This document shows positions 7,523 to 15,393 of a stretch of 32,435 bases of DNA, piece by piece (the stretch's first letter is position 1; each line of letters opens with the position of its first letter). The notes under the pieces were generated by a model. The model did no database searches and was not told where the DNA came from. It saw only the letters and a list, made by a program, of their open reading frames with translations. Source of the stretch: Bifidobacterium sp. UBA744 (lineage in GTDB: Bacteria > Actinomycetota > Actinomycetes > Actinomycetales > Bifidobacteriaceae); the NCBI GenBank assembly GCA_002298605.1, contig DBKS01000057.1, positions 1 to 32,435 of the forward strand. The letters are read 5' to 3'. The translations under genes were made by a program, and so were the position numbers.

Positions 7523-8713
7523 CTACTGGCCCCCAACGGTGCCGGGGGCGTGCGTTCCGTTCGCCAGCTGCGAAAACAGTTCGGTGTTGCGGGTGGCGTC
7601 GAGCAGCACCGACGATCCCACGCCTGCGCCGCGATAATCCGCATTCGTCCAATACACGCTGCCCGTCACGCCCTGCTCGCCGGAAGCGCTTTTGAAGGCG
7701 AGTGCCATCTGCGCCAGCGACCAGGGGCTGGCCTGCTCGTCAACCGTCAGCGCTCCGAGCCCTGTCTGGATGAGCGACCTGACGGTGGAGACATTCGTGA
7801 GCGTCTCTTTGCTGGACGCCTTCGACGCGATGGCGCCGATTACCTGACGTTGCCGTTCGGCGCGACCGAAATCGCCCTTCGGATCCGAGTAGCGCATACG
7901 GGAGAAGGCCAGCGCGGTGGAACCGTCGGCGGTATGGCACCCGGCCTGCCAGTTCAGCCCGGATTTTTCGTCGTGCACCGTACGGTCGTAGCAGAGATCG
8001 ACGCCGCCGAGGGCGTTCACCACGTTCTGCAGGCCCCCGAAGTGGATCATGGCCGCGTGGTCGATCTTCATGCCGGTGATCCGCTCGACCACGCCGGTGA
8101 GGGCCGGGTATCCGGCGTACTGGGCGACGGAGTTGATCTTCATTTTCTTGCCATTGACCTCGACAAGGGAGTCCCGGGGGATGGAGATCAGCGAACTGTT
8201 GCCCGACGTGGGTTTGGTGAGCACCAGAATGGTGTCGTTGCGGAATCCCTGGGTGGCGTCGTTGATGCCGGTGCCGTCATCGGCGTCACGCTCGTCGGAT
8301 CCCAGGATCAACCAGGTTTGCGGCGCCGTGTTTGCGGCGCTCGTCAGCATGTTCTGCCTGTCCAGCTGTCCATTGACCCAGTTCCATGCGGAGACGGTGC
8401 CGAGGCCTGCGACCAGCGCCACTATGAGGAATGCCGTCAGCAGCATATGCGCCGGACGTCGTCTGCGTCGTGCCGCCACCCTGGAACGGGATGGACGGGT
8501 CGCCCGCCGCGCCGGGGCCGCCGGGGTCTGGGCGTCGCCGGACGCCGCGCTGGCCCGGTGCGCGGATCGTCGCGGTTGCGCGGCGGGCCGACCGGATGCG
8601 GACGCCCGGCCCGGCGAGAAACTGGGGGGCGTCGAACTTCTGCGGGCCGTCCCGGAGGGAATGAAACTGGGAGGCGTGTCTCGCGGATCGAATGAGCCTG
8701 TTGGCTTCGTCAT
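7523..8713 (-). CDS. LCP (LytR-CpsA-Psr) family cell-wall glycopolymer ligase
   Basis: LCP proteins transfer lipid-linked glycopolymers onto peptidoglycan at the outer membrane face. The 396-residue product has a basic, Pro/Ser/Arg-rich cytosolic N-terminus (about 1-88) and one membrane anchor (about 90-112). The LCP domain follows, with FRNDTILVL, SLISIPRDSLVEV, INSVAQYAG, GGLQNVVNALGGVDLCYD, and FSRMRYSDPKGDFGRAERQ, which carries the conserved Arg and Asp residues. The start at 8713 is set by GGGAGG six to nine bases upstream; the frame stays open to 8905 without support. A WhiB2-type regulator and a large glycosyltransferase lie divergently next to it, which fits a cell-surface glycan role. 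An operator-like dyad lies at 8740-8754. Confidence 0.94.
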   Translation of the reverse strand: MTKPTGSFDPRDTPPSFIPSGTARRSSTPPSFSPGRASASGRPAAQPRRSAHRASAASGDAQTPAAPARRATRPSRSRVAARRRRRPAHMLLTAFLIVALVAGLGTVSAWNWVNGQLDRQNMLTSAANTAPQTWLILGSDERDADDGTGINDATQGFRNDTILVLTKPTSGNSSLISIPRDSLVEVNGKKMKINSVAQYAGYPALTGVVERITGMKIDHAAMIHFGGLQNVVNALGGVDLCYDRTVHDEKSGLNWQAGCHTADGSTALAFSRMRYSDPKGDFGRAERQRQVIGAIASKASSKETLTNVSTVRSLIQTGLGALTVDEQASPWSLAQMALAFKSASGEQGVTGSVYWTNADYRGAGVGSSVLLDATRNTELFSQLANGTHAPGTVGGQ

Positions 8714-8739
8714 GGCACCTCCCGAAACTGCTGTAACTG

Positions 8740-8754
8740 GTTGCCAGTGGTAAC
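8740..8754. promoter_or_regulatory. Operator-like dyad upstream of the LCP gene
   Basis: GTTGCCAGTGGTAAC is a 7-1-7 dyad with one mismatched pair, 27-41 nt before the LCP start. An ACTGG/CCAGT repeat overlaps it. A second inverted pair, CATCAA (8758-8763) and TTGATG (8776-8781), follows. No binding protein is known to me. Confidence 0.3.
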
Positions 8755-8891
8755 ACACATCAATGTGAAGAAATGTTGATGATGCCGAGTCCTCGACAGT
8801 AACGGCACAACCGCCTCTCGCCGCGCCGCGTCGGCCGAAGGCGAAATATACCACAGATGTCATAAAAACCGCGTATTGACACAAGCGTAAT

Positions 8892-8921
8892 TTGACAAAC
8901 CGCAAGTTGCACGTGTGTAAT
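8892..8921 (+). promoter_or_regulatory. Sigma-A-type promoter of the WhiB2-type gene
   Basis: TTGACA at 8892-8897 matches the -35 consensus exactly. TGTAAT at 8916-8921 matches the -10 in five of six positions, with an 18-bp spacer. The expected start is near 8928, giving a leader of about 30 nt with AAGGAGAGGAAG before the ATG. A second TTGACA at 8876-8881 has no matching -10. It lies in the 245-bp intergenic region 8714-8958. Confidence 0.75.
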
Positions 8922-8958
8922 TTAGAGCGTAACTATTCCGGCGACAAGGAGAGGAAGC

Positions 8959-9261
8959 ATGCTGGGCGCGCACGATGATGCTTCCGACGATCCGCTATCC
9001 GAGCTGTGGGGACTCTTTAGACCGGACGAGGATCTTTCGTGGCAGCACAAGGCGCTGTGCGCGCAAACGGATCCCGAGGCGTTCTTTCCCGAGAAGGGCG
9101 GATCCACCAGAGACGCCAAACGGATATGCGCCCGGTGCGAGGTGCGCGAACAGTGCCTGCAGTGGGCGATCGAGCACGACGAGCGTTTCGGCATCTGGGG
9201 CGGTATGAGCGAGCGCGAGCGTCGCCGCTACAAAAAGGAGCAATCCAAAGAACAGGCATGA
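8959..9261 (+). CDS. WhiB-family Fe-S transcriptional regulator (WhiB2/WhmD type)
   Basis: The 100-residue protein has Cys34, Cys57, Cys60 and Cys66 as cluster ligands. It has FGIWGGMSERERRRYKKE as the turn and basic tail. The DLSWQHKALCAQTDPEAFFP entry and the ICARCEVREQCLQWA core match the WhiB2/WhmD/Streptomyces WhiB branch, which controls septation and division genes in other actinobacteria. Position supports this: it heads a plus-strand unit with a glycosyltransferase and DUF5719, as around whiB2 in relatives. The start has AAGGAGAGGAAG upstream and a good promoter. Its stop overlaps a possible start of the next gene (ATGA at 9258-9261), suggesting translational coupling. Confidence 0.93.
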   Translation: MLGAHDDASDDPLSELWGLFRPDEDLSWQHKALCAQTDPEAFFPEKGGSTRDAKRICARCEVREQCLQWAIEHDERFGIWGGMSERERRRYKKEQSKEQA

Positions 9262-12200
9262 CGGGCCGTAGACTAGAAACCATGACTTTCAATACTTCTG
9301 CAGCCGCGGGAGTCCAGCACCTGTTGGCGAACCTGCTGAACACGCGTCCGCACACCGGGCAACAGGACGTCGACGACACGGTGGCCGCCGTGATAACCGT
9401 TGAAAACGATCTGCGGTTCCTGGGTCCCACCGTTCAGGCGGTGCTGTCGCAGCACGTATTGCCCGGGACCATTGTCGTCGCCGATTGTTCGGGGCGGACC
9501 ACGACCTCCGTGTATTCCACGTTCGAGGTGATCCGTCCGCGCACCACGAGGCTTGACCATTTCCCGGAAGTCGCCTCCGTGCAGGTGCAGATCGTCGGAG
9601 CCTCCGGAGCCCTGTCGTTCGGCGACGCGGTGGGCAAGGCGCTGGGCCGGGCCCATATCGGCGACGGCACCAAATACCTGTGGCTGCTGCATGACGACTC
9701 GCGTCCGGCGTCCGAGACCTGCCTGGAAAAGCTCGTCGAAGCTCATCGCAACGCACCGACGGCGTCCATCATCGGCGCCAAGCAGCTCGATTGGGAGGCC
9801 TCCACCCTCCATGACGTCGGATCATATGCGGCCCCGGGGCATAAGGTCTCCTCGCTGGTGGTGGACGGCGAGCCGGACCAGGAGCAGTACGACGGCCGTC
9901 AGGACGTGTTCGCGGTTTCGCTCGCCGGCGCATTGGTGCCGCTGTCCGTGTGGAACGAGCACCGGGGAGTGATCCCCTGGATGACGACGTTCGGGGAGTC
10001 GAAGGACCTCTGCCGGCGTGTCTGCCTCGGCGGAGGGCGCGTCCTGGTGGAACCGAAGGCGGTTATCGCGCATCGTCGCGCGCGGTTCGAAGGCGTTCGG
10101 TCCCGTTCCGGCGCCCCGCTGGACGACGGCGACCGAGTCAACTACCATCTGGCGGTCATCACAGCCCAATGGCGGTACCGCATCACCGACATCGGCATGC
10201 CGGCATGGCCGTTGCAATGGCTGTGGCTGCTGCTGCGCTCCGTCGTGATGCTGCTCGTCCGCCTGTTCGACAAGCAACCCTATGAGGGGCTGTGCGAATT
10301 GGCGCTGCCGTGGCGGGCGCTGGTCAATCTTCCCAAGGCCTCGTCGGCGCGGCGCCGCGTGAGGAGGGCTGCGCGGGTTTCGCTGGCGCAATTGAACCAG
10401 CTCGTGGCCAACCGAATGCAGATGAAGCGTTGGAGGGAACGTCTGCTCGCGTTCGAATCGCAGCGCGACGTCGTACTGCTCAGCCCTCTGGCCAAGCTGC
10501 ACCTCAAACGCCAGTGGCGTATCCGTGCGGCTTGGGCGGCCACCATGACGGTGGGGCTGACGCTCGCCATGGGCGTGACGCGATGGAATGTGGTGCTGGC
10601 TCTGTTCTCCGGCGGATCCCTCGTCTCCGACCGCCTGCTGTCCACGGGCGCGTCCTTTGCGCAGGTCTGGCAATCCGCCACGACGGCATGGAGCTACGGC
10701 ATGGGACTGGGCGTCAGCGGACCGCCCCACCCCTTCCTGCTGGTGCTTGGCCTGGCGAGCATCGTCACGGGCGGTCATGTCGCCGTGGCGATCGCGTTGA
10801 TGTACCTGCTGTCCGCCCCGTTGGCGGCGCTGTCGTTCTGGGCCCTGGCGGGAACGTTCACCCGTTCCAATGCGGTGCGTGTCGCTGGCGGTGTAATGTG
10901 GAGCGCCCTTGCGGCCGCCATGGGACTGTATCATGACGGCGATCTGCCGATGATGGTGGTGATGGTCTTCCTGCCGGCGGCGTTTGCGTTCACACTGCGG
11001 GCCGTCGCCATGAACCTGACCGAGGAGCCCGTTCGCCCCGAACCTTCGGTGCAGAGCGCCGCGCTGGCCTCGCTGTGTTTCATTCCCGTGATCGACGCCG
11101 AGCCGCAGCTGCTGCTGCCGCTGACCGTGACCTTCCTGGCGATTATGGTGCTGGTGCGCCGTCATCGTCTGATGCTGCTGCTCATCCCCGTGCCCGCCGC
11201 CTTCTCGCTGGCCCCGACATTGGTCAACGTGGTGGGCAACATGGGTGCGGGACAGTGGCGCGAGCTGTTCGCCGACGCCATGGTCGCGTCGACCGCCTCC
11301 GCGGGCTCCCCGCGCTCCATGAGCCTGATGGATGTGATCATGCAGGCCTTTGGCGTCGATTTGGACTCCATGTCGACTGCGTCCGGAACCTCCGGAACGG
11401 CGTTCCCCGAGTCGGTGGCGTCCTGGATAGTCCAGTCGCCTGCCCGTCATGCGGGATTGCTGATTTCCATGGCATGCATCGCGCTGATCGCCGTGGTGGC
11501 GCTGCTGCTGCCGCAGGTCCTGCGCGTGTCGCGCATGATGTGGGTGGCGATCGTCGCCGGCGCCGCGCTGTCCCTGGTGTCGCCGCGCATCGCCGTGGGA
11601 CTGGACGCCGACGGGGCCGTGTCCGGATCGGTGCTCCCGGGATTCGCCCTGCTGTGCATGGGTCTGCTTGCCTGCATGAGCATGGTGGCCGGTACCGCGG
11701 TCAAACGCTTCGCCCCGTTGGATGACCTGCATGCCACGGATCGTGGCATCCGCCAGTCGCTGTCGTGGCCGTCCGCCGGCCGCATGCTGCTGACCATCGT
11801 GATGATCTGCTGCGTTGGCCTGTGGGGCTGGTCCGGATACGCGCGCACGATGTCGGCGGGAGGTGTGACCGTTGCCCGGCAGGGTCTGCCGATGGTGGCG
11901 GTCGACTATCTGCAGCAGGATCCCTCCCATCGTATTCTGGCCGTCCAGGCCGAATCGTCCACGATGATGGATTTCACCGTCATGCGCACCGCCCGCGGGG
12001 AGCTCATCGACAATTCCCCGTTGGTCAGCGCCTTCGTCGCGTCGGGACGGCAGGAGCAATCCACCGAGACCATGGCTTCCGCGCTGGCCAGCCTCCTGTC
12101 GAATAGCGACGCCGAGGCGGTGCAGACGCTCAGCGATCTGGGATTCGGCGGCATATACGTCGTTGCCGACGAGTCCGAATCCACTGTCGATTCGGCATAT

Positions 12201-12446
12201 GACGATCTGGTGTCCCATATCACCGCCTCCGAGGGCACGCAGAACGTGGTGAGCGGATCGTCCGGCACGTATTTCCGCCTGACTTTGAACGACACGACGA
12301 CGCAGGGCGTCGATGTGGCATCCGAAACCGCCATGCGCTCCAACGGCTGGCGGTTGGCATGGCTCTGGTGCCTTGGCCTCATCGTGGCGGTGTACTGTCT
12401 GGTGGCGCTGCCGTCCGCGCGCAAACGAGAGCAGGAGTGGGTATGA
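9258..12446 (+). CDS. Large membrane glycosyltransferase (GT2 domain plus polytopic region)
   Basis: The 1062-residue protein begins with a GT-A fold GT2 domain (about 40-300): VAAVITVENDLRFLGPTVQAV, VADCSGR, and LWLLHDDSRP near 141-150 at the DxD position. The acceptor-side segment is WMTTFGESKDLCRRVCLGG. A long part with around a dozen predicted membrane helices follows, then an extracytosolic C-terminal stretch and a last helix (LAWLWCLGLIVAVYCLVAL). It probably transfers a sugar to a lipid carrier or exports a glycan; the substrate is unknown. It lies between whiB2-type and DUF5719 genes with ATGA overlaps at both ends. Neither ATG 9258 nor 9282 has a strong ribosome site. I chose 9258 for the overlap; 9282 is equally possible. 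Confidence 0.9.
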   Translation: MTGRRLETMTFNTSAAAGVQHLLANLLNTRPHTGQQDVDDTVAAVITVENDLRFLGPTVQAVLSQHVLPGTIVVADCSGRTTTSVYSTFEVIRPRTTRLDHFPEVASVQVQIVGASGALSFGDAVGKALGRAHIGDGTKYLWLLHDDSRPASETCLEKLVEAHRNAPTASIIGAKQLDWEASTLHDVGSYAAPGHKVSSLVVDGEPDQEQYDGRQDVFAVSLAGALVPLSVWNEHRGVIPWMTTFGESKDLCRRVCLGGGRVLVEPKAVIAHRRARFEGVRSRSGAPLDDGDRVNYHLAVITAQWRYRITDIGMPAWPLQWLWLLLRSVVMLLVRLFDKQPYEGLCELALPWRALVNLPKASSARRRVRRAARVSLAQLNQLVANRMQMKRWRERLLAFESQRDVVLLSPLAKLHLKRQWRIRAAWAATMTVGLTLAMGVTRWNVVLALFSGGSLVSDRLLSTGASFAQVWQSATTAWSYGMGLGVSGPPHPFLLVLGLASIVTGGHVAVAIALMYLLSAPLAALSFWALAGTFTRSNAVRVAGGVMWSALAAAMGLYHDGDLPMMVVMVFLPAAFAFTLRAVAMNLTEEPVRPEPSVQSAALASLCFIPVIDAEPQLLLPLTVTFLAIMVLVRRHRLMLLLIPVPAAFSLAPTLVNVVGNMGAGQWRELFADAMVASTASAGSPRSMSLMDVIMQAFGVDLDSMSTASGTSGTAFPESVASWIVQSPARHAGLLISMACIALIAVVALLLPQVLRVSRMMWVAIVAGAALSLVSPRIAVGLDADGAVSGSVLPGFALLCMGLLACMSMVAGTAVKRFAPLDDLHATDRGIRQSLSWPSAGRMLLTIVMICCVGLWGWSGYARTMSAGGVTVARQGLPMVAVDYLQQDPSHRILAVQAESSTMMDFTVMRTARGELIDNSPLVSAFVASGRQEQSTETMASALASLLSNSDAEAVQTLSDLGFGGIYVVADESESTVDSAYDDLVSHITASEGTQNVVSGSSGTYFRLTLNDTTTQGVDVASETAMRSNGWRLAWLWCLGLIVAVYCLVALPSARKREQEWV

Positions 12447-13975
12447 GCAAGAACAAACAGGGACTTCCTGCACAACGATCCGCCGGCACGATGCTGGCGG
12501 CCGGTGTCACACTGGTTCTTCTGGTCGCCTGTCTGGCGGCGCTGTTGGTGGTGAGACCGCTGCCGGCATGGGTTGACCGTGCGGCGCAGTCCTCGTCGGC
12601 GCTTGAGCAAACCGTCAGTCAGCGGATGGTCGAGACGTATTGTCCGGCACGCATGTCGTTGGCCGACACGTCGCAATACGGTGACAGCGAGTTCCAGGTC
12701 TCCCAGGGTGACGTCGCGTCGTCCTCCCGGTATTCGGCGTTCGGGGCGATCTACCGTTCCACGGTGAGCACACTGTCGGGCGAGAACTCCAATGATCTGA
12801 AGGATTCCGATCCGACTGACGAATCGGCGGTGCATGTGATGGCAGGCAACGCAGATCAGGGGTCGCTGCTGCAGCAAACGCAGCTTCTAGAGGCTTCGCA
12901 GGGCACCGGCGTCGCGTCAGCCACCGCATCGTGGGCTTCGCAGGGGGATCTGAGGGGATTGGCGGCCACCTCCTGCGCAGACAGCTCGCTGACGCACGCC
13001 TTCCTGCTTCCCGGCACCCAAACCGGCTGGAGTCAGCAGATTGTCGTGGCCAACTCCTCCTCCCAGGCCACGTCGGTCAGCGTTCAGGTATGGGGAACAA
13101 GCCAGACCGGGGGATTGACTCTTGCCACCAGCGGCAGCCTGACCGTGAACGCCGATGGCGAAACCGTATACGATTTGTCCGCCGCCGCTGCGAACCAGGA
13201 TGGTCTGTACGTCACGCTGACGAGCCAGAGAACGCCGGTGCATGCGCTGGTGCGCGTTGTCGCGATGAACGGTTTGACCGCGCAGGGCAGCGATTATGTG
13301 GCTGAGACTTCCGAAGCCTCGCAGATGATCGCCATCGCCGGGGTGAAGGGCGTTTCGTCGGCGCGCGTCCTGCTGTTCGCCGATCAGAATACGTCGGTGT
13401 CGTTGTCGTGGATCACGCCCAATGGGCTGGTCGCGGCGACGTCCCATGACGTGACTGCCTCGCAGGTCGGCGTGGTCGATCTTGGCGCGCCTCCGGCCGA
13501 TGCGGTGGGAGTGGGCGTCACCGCCGATCAGCCGGTGCGGGCGTCGGTGGTGGTGACGCGCAACGGGGACGGCGGCCAGTCCGATTTCGCCGTGCTGTCC
13601 TCCGGCGAGCAGTCCGTGTACAGCGCGGCGGCGGTTCCCGACCAGGTCGAGGCATCCCTGGCGGTGTCGAACGTCACCCGCGCCGATACGTCGGTGACCT
13701 TCGATGGCTACGATGCGGATGGCAGGCATGTGGGGGCGAAGGATGTCACCCTGGGTGCCAATTGCGCCCAGACCATATCGTTGTCCGATCTTGGTGACAA
13801 CGTGGCCGTCGTACGGCTGCATGACGAGCGCCAAACGGTTTCATGGAACGTCATGCTGCAGCGCCAGAGTCTCGCCGATGCGGGCGTCGGCGCCGTCGCG
13901 GCGATCGGGTCGACGCCCCTGTCGGTTGCGCACGCCACGATCTACGCCAATCCGAGGCAGGGGGTCGTCAAATAA
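12443..13975 (+). CDS. DUF5719-family exported/anchored protein
   Basis: The 510-residue product has a basic N-terminus and one hydrophobic helix (about 15-37), and the rest should lie outside the membrane. The external region is rich in Ser, Thr, Ala and Val. It has repeated beta-like stretches (WSQQIVVANSSSQATSVSVQV, DGLYVTLTSQRTPVHALVRV), as in the uncharacterised DUF5719 family that accompanies this glycosyltransferase in actinobacteria. No catalytic motif is seen. Its ATG overlaps the glycosyltransferase stop (ATGA) and AGGAG lies six bases upstream, so the two are co-translated and probably form one surface-glycan machine. The 3' end faces the next gene with a 13-bp gap and no terminator. 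Confidence 0.85.
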   Translation: MSKNKQGLPAQRSAGTMLAAGVTLVLLVACLAALLVVRPLPAWVDRAAQSSSALEQTVSQRMVETYCPARMSLADTSQYGDSEFQVSQGDVASSSRYSAFGAIYRSTVSTLSGENSNDLKDSDPTDESAVHVMAGNADQGSLLQQTQLLEASQGTGVASATASWASQGDLRGLAATSCADSSLTHAFLLPGTQTGWSQQIVVANSSSQATSVSVQVWGTSQTGGLTLATSGSLTVNADGETVYDLSAAAANQDGLYVTLTSQRTPVHALVRVVAMNGLTAQGSDYVAETSEASQMIAIAGVKGVSSARVLLFADQNTSVSLSWITPNGLVAATSHDVTASQVGVVDLGAPPADAVGVGVTADQPVRASVVVTRNGDGGQSDFAVLSSGEQSVYSAAAVPDQVEASLAVSNVTRADTSVTFDGYDADGRHVGAKDVTLGANCAQTISLSDLGDNVAVVRLHDERQTVSWNVMLQRQSLADAGVGAVAAIGSTPLSVAHATIYANPRQGVVK

Positions 13976-13988
13976 GCCGTGGCGCCGG

Positions 13989-14426
13989 TCACATCCCCCA
14001 GTCCGGGTCGATTTCCTCCGGGCGCCTGCCGTAGAGTTCCGCGATTCGGCTCACCATTTCGTCGCGAATAAGCATCTGAAGCTCCATGCGGCTATGCGTC
14101 TCCATCTGCATGGGCATGCGGTACAGCACGATGCGCGCCGGTATGCCGTGACTCGCCGGAAACGCACGGGAGAGGCAATTGGGCTCGTCCTCCCATGGCG
14201 CGGGATCCGAGGCCGGTACATCCTCCACGGCGAACTGCACGGGACGGATCAGTTCCGGCCATGCTCCGTTCAGGCGCTTGAGATTGCCCGCCACCATGTC
14301 GTCGAACATGCCGGATCTGGTGCGGTAACGCGGCAGTCTCACGCCGAAGGTCGGGCGTCGGCATCCACGGCCGTGGGTGTCGCGGTAGATCTTGTCCGTC
14401 CAGGGTGGGGTGAATGACTGTCTCAT
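13989..14426 (-). CDS. Zincin_1-like (metallopeptidase family) protein lacking HExxH
   Basis: The product is 145 residues. Length, the central ARIVLYRMPMQME segment and the end AELYGRRPEEIDPDWGM match the small Zincin_1-like metallopeptidase family found next to whiB2-type genes in actinobacteria. The family normally has an HE or HExxH zinc motif in the last helix. Here the matching place reads LIRDEMVSRIAEL, with no His, so the protein may not be an active protease. ATG 14426 follows AGGGTGACC; an upstream start at 14471 has less support. It is convergent with DUF5719 and divergent from the HAD gene. The family call rests on recall and context. Confidence 0.7.
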   Translation of the reverse strand: MRQSFTPPWTDKIYRDTHGRGCRRPTFGVRLPRYRTRSGMFDDMVAGNLKRLNGAWPELIRPVQFAVEDVPASDPAPWEDEPNCLSRAFPASHGIPARIVLYRMPMQMETHSRMELQMLIRDEMVSRIAELYGRRPEEIDPDWGM

Positions 14427-14571
14427 GCCGGTCACCCTAGTCTCATGGGCGTATAAGACGTGGTGCGGCACGTCGGCCCGCCGCCTGTTTCACGTCGCAA
14501 GGTGTTACGATACTGAAAAGTTTGATGGGAGCGAAAGTTCGATGGGGACGCTCGGACGTACAGGAGGTCGC

Positions 14572-15384
14572 ATGGCAGTCGTCATAGAGGATTCTTGGAG
14601 GGATCTTGATCTTGGGGCGATAGGCGCGCGCGCGAAGGCGGCGGGATTCGACCTGGACAACACGCTGGCACGTTCGAAGATGCCCATGCGCGAGGACATC
14701 GCCGAGGCGTTCTGCGAGTTGACCCATGTGATGCAGGTCGCGGTGATATCCGGCGGCAGTTACGAACTGTTCGTCAGGCAGATTCTGAACGTTGTCGGTG
14801 ATCGTGCCGATCTGGGCAACCTTCACCTCATGCCCACTTCGGGAACGCGGTATTACCGGTATCGCGACGGCCGATGGGTCTGTCTGTACCGGCATGATCT
14901 GCCGGCGGCGCGGCGGCGCGCGGCGATGGAGTCGCTCGAACGCCATGCCCGCGAACTGGGATTGTGGCGTGAGCAGGTGTGGGGGGAGCGCATCGAGGAC
15001 CGCGGCAGCCAAATCACCTTCTCCGCATTGGGCCAGTCCGCACCGGTTGAGGCCAAAGAGTCCTGGGACCCCGACAACAGCAAGAAGAATGCGCTGCGGG
15101 CCGCCGTGGCCGCCGATCTGCCCGATCTGCTGGTGCGTTCCGGAGGCTCGACCAGCGTGGACGTCTCCGCCCATGGCGTGGACAAGGGGTATGCGGTTCA
15201 TGAACTGGCGCGCATACTGGGCGTCGAGGTGGCGGACATTGTATTCATCGGCGATCGCATGGATCCCGACGGCAATGACTATCCGGCCGCTCAGGCCGGC
15301 ACCATGCCGGTGAGGGTGCATGGACCGGAGGACACGCTTGCGGTGATCCGGCGGCTGGTCGCAGCACGCCAGGCCGGCGAATAG
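14572..15384 (+). CDS. HAD-IIB family enzyme, eukaryotic-type phosphomannomutase-like
   Basis: The 270-residue protein has HAD motif I GFDLDNTLA (Asp27 nucleophile, Asp29 acid/base) and motif II VAVISGGS. Lys in HGVDKGYAVHEL serves as motif III and FIGDRMDPDGNDYPA as motif IV. The SVDV-x4-GVDK and GDRMDPDGND segments resemble eukaryotic phosphomannomutases, which interconvert mannose-6- and mannose-1-phosphate. Related HAD-IIB proteins may instead be sugar phosphatases. A Gln (SALGQS) stands where the mutases have a substrate-binding Arg. ATG 14572 is supported by ACAGGAGGT; upstream in-frame starts are weaker. It follows a surface-glycan locus, where other actinobacteria carry a phosphomannomutase of a different fold. 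Confidence 0.8.
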   Translation: MAVVIEDSWRDLDLGAIGARAKAAGFDLDNTLARSKMPMREDIAEAFCELTHVMQVAVISGGSYELFVRQILNVVGDRADLGNLHLMPTSGTRYYRYRDGRWVCLYRHDLPAARRRAAMESLERHARELGLWREQVWGERIEDRGSQITFSALGQSAPVEAKESWDPDNSKKNALRAAVAADLPDLLVRSGGSTSVDVSAHGVDKGYAVHELARILGVEVADIVFIGDRMDPDGNDYPAAQAGTMPVRVHGPEDTLAVIRRLVAARQAGE

Positions 15385-15393
15385 GGGTATGCC

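Noticed and set aside
7447..7644. Longer N-terminus for the FtsK/SpoIIIE-type protein, overlapping the LCP gene
   Set aside because: It has no ribosome site, reads through the LCP 3' end and adds unstructured basic sequence before the helices.
8878..8882. GACAC upstream of the WhiB2-type gene as a WhiA-type site
   Set aside because: A five-base match overlapping a TTGACA is too short to support a claim.
9822..12473. A long open frame of 883 codons on the minus strand
   Set aside because: It is antisense to the GT2 glycosyltransferase, has no ribosome site, and encodes a His/Gln/Arg-rich sequence with no domain. It is a product of high-GC codon bias.
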